A DNA stretch of 64,000 nt from Roseiarcus sp963709185. Lineage in GTDB: Bacteria; Pseudomonadota; Alphaproteobacteria; Rhizobiales; Beijerinckiaceae. The translations under genes were made by a program, and so were the position numbers. Shown in pieces: positions 63,520 to 64,000 of the stretch. Under the pieces are notes generated by a model. That model was not told the origin of the DNA and ran no database searches. It saw only the letters and a program-made list of their open reading frames with translations. Each line of letters opens with the position of its first letter. Positions within the stretch are counted from its first letter, which is position 1. The stretch is from the NCBI GenBank assembly GCA_963709185.1, contig CAVPVQ010000022.1:1-64000 (forward strand). The letters are read 5' to 3'.

Positions 63520-63547
63520 CATGTCGCTTCATCAGGAGGATGTGCCA
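63520..63547 (+). promoter_or_regulatory. ROSE-type RNA thermometer in the hsp20 leader
   Basis: TCGCT (63524-63528) and the Shine-Dalgarno AGGAG (63534-63538) face each other across a five-base loop, extended by CAT/ATG outer pairs. UYGCU opposite AGGAG, with an internal G-G pair, is the diagnostic of ROSE elements, which hide the ribosome site at low temperature in rhizobial small heat-shock genes. GC-rich stems upstream (63450-63519) would be the other ROSE hairpins. Confidence 0.7.
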
Positions 63548-64000
63548 ATGCGTACTTATGATTTGTCGCCGCTCTATCGATCGACCGTCGGGTTTGACCG
63601 GCTGTTTTCGCTGCTCGACCAGCAGTCGGGCTTCGCGGGCGCCGCATCGACCTACCCGCCGTACAATATCGAGCGGACTGGCGAAAACGCCTATCGCATA
63701 AGCATTGCGGTGGCGGGCTTCGCCGACGAGGATCTGTCGATCGAGACTCGGGAAAACACCCTCACCGTGCGCGGCTCCAAGGAGACCGCGCAGAAGGGCG
63801 CCAACGAGAACCGCGAGACGCTCTATCAGGGTATCGCGGCGCGGGCGTTCGAGCGCCGTTTCCAGCTTGCCGATCATGTGTCGGCGACCGGGGCCGTCAC
63901 CCAGAACGGGCTGCTTCATATCGACCTCGTCCGTGAGGTCCCCGAAGCGCAGAAGCCCCGCACCATTGCGATCAACAAGTCCGCCAGGCCGGTCGAATCG
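63548..64000 (+). CDS. Small heat-shock protein Hsp20 (partial, runs off the window)
   Basis: 151 codons to the window edge, with no stop yet. The N-terminal RTYDLSPLYRSTVGFDRLFSLLD is typical of IbpA/HspA class proteins in this order. The alpha-crystallin domain follows: YPPYNIERTGENAYRISIAVAG, ENTLTVRG, LYQGIAARAFERRFQLADHV and NGLLHIDLVREVPE. It binds unfolding proteins as a holdase. AGGAGGA lies 8 bases upstream and is sequestered in a ROSE-like hairpin. Confidence 0.93.
   Translation, partial: MRTYDLSPLYRSTVGFDRLFSLLDQQSGFAGAASTYPPYNIERTGENAYRISIAVAGFADEDLSIETRENTLTVRGSKETAQKGANENRETLYQGIAARAFERRFQLADHVSATGAVTQNGLLHIDLVREVPEAQKPRTIAINKSARPVES

Overview
The window is GC-rich chromosomal DNA of an alphaproteobacterium, most likely of the order Hyphomicrobiales (Rhizobiales). 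The evidence is the gene content and order: a petABC (bc1) operon beside trmL/hemF, cpdR next to an N-formylglutamate amidohydrolase and a hisN-type phosphatase, a RegB/RegA pair, groESL with both an RpoH-type promoter and a CIRCE element, a full urt urea-uptake operon, and a candidate MmgR/suhB (alpha-r8) small RNA. The family cannot be fixed from this window. No rRNA, tRNA, CRISPR array, transposase or prophage is visible.

Layout. 1-3.7 kb: an HtrA-like pseudoprotease and a LuxR-type regulator fused by an apparent one-base insertion, a FabG-like reductase, hemF and trmL. 4-7 kb: petA-petB-petC. 7-12 kb: mtnP, sulfoacetaldehyde acetyltransferase (xsc), a split YeeE/YedE sulfur transporter and a YqhA-type membrane protein. 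12-18 kb: mepA, tam, a rhodanese, dnaA, DUF952 and pyrD. 18-23 kb: groEL-groES, cpdR, N-formylglutamate amidohydrolase, the candidate sRNA and hisN. 23.5-30 kb: a complete nine-gene N-type ATPase operon (atpDCQRBEFAG) behind an FNR/FixK-like box. 30-32.2 kb: a scrambled segment with a lower-GC methyltransferase, gene debris and a 151-bp direct repeat. 32-39.3 kb: a symporter-like protein, a tricorn-type protease and a UvrD-family helicase. 39.4-42 kb: an accessory islet with three very small or unfamiliar genes and a divergent DegT aminotransferase/methyltransferase pair. 42-48 kb: an MFS exporter, infC with an AUU start, a 2-hydroxyacid dehydrogenase, an SH3-domain protein and regB-regA. 48-54 kb: urtABCDE with a sigma-54 promoter and a frameshifted urtB. 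54-57 kb: a DUF559 gene between inverted REP-like repeats, then a Gfo/Idh/MocA oxidoreductase and a sugar-isomerase-like protein. 57-64 kb: csoR-copA, an SGNH hydrolase, an SbmA/BacA-like transporter, a META-domain protein, and the start of an hsp20 gene behind a ROSE-like thermometer.

Together these genes describe a respiring bacterium with a bc1 complex, a RegBA redox switch, a probable oxygen-responsive second ATPase, nitrogen-controlled urea uptake, organosulfonate breakdown and copper export. Most segments are core genome. The accessory and less understood material lies at 30.0-32.2 kb, 39.3-42.0 kb and 54.0-54.5 kb. Two genes (the HtrA-like gene and urtB) each carry exactly one extra base relative to an intact frame. 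That is either real decay or a sequence-quality problem, and read data should settle it.
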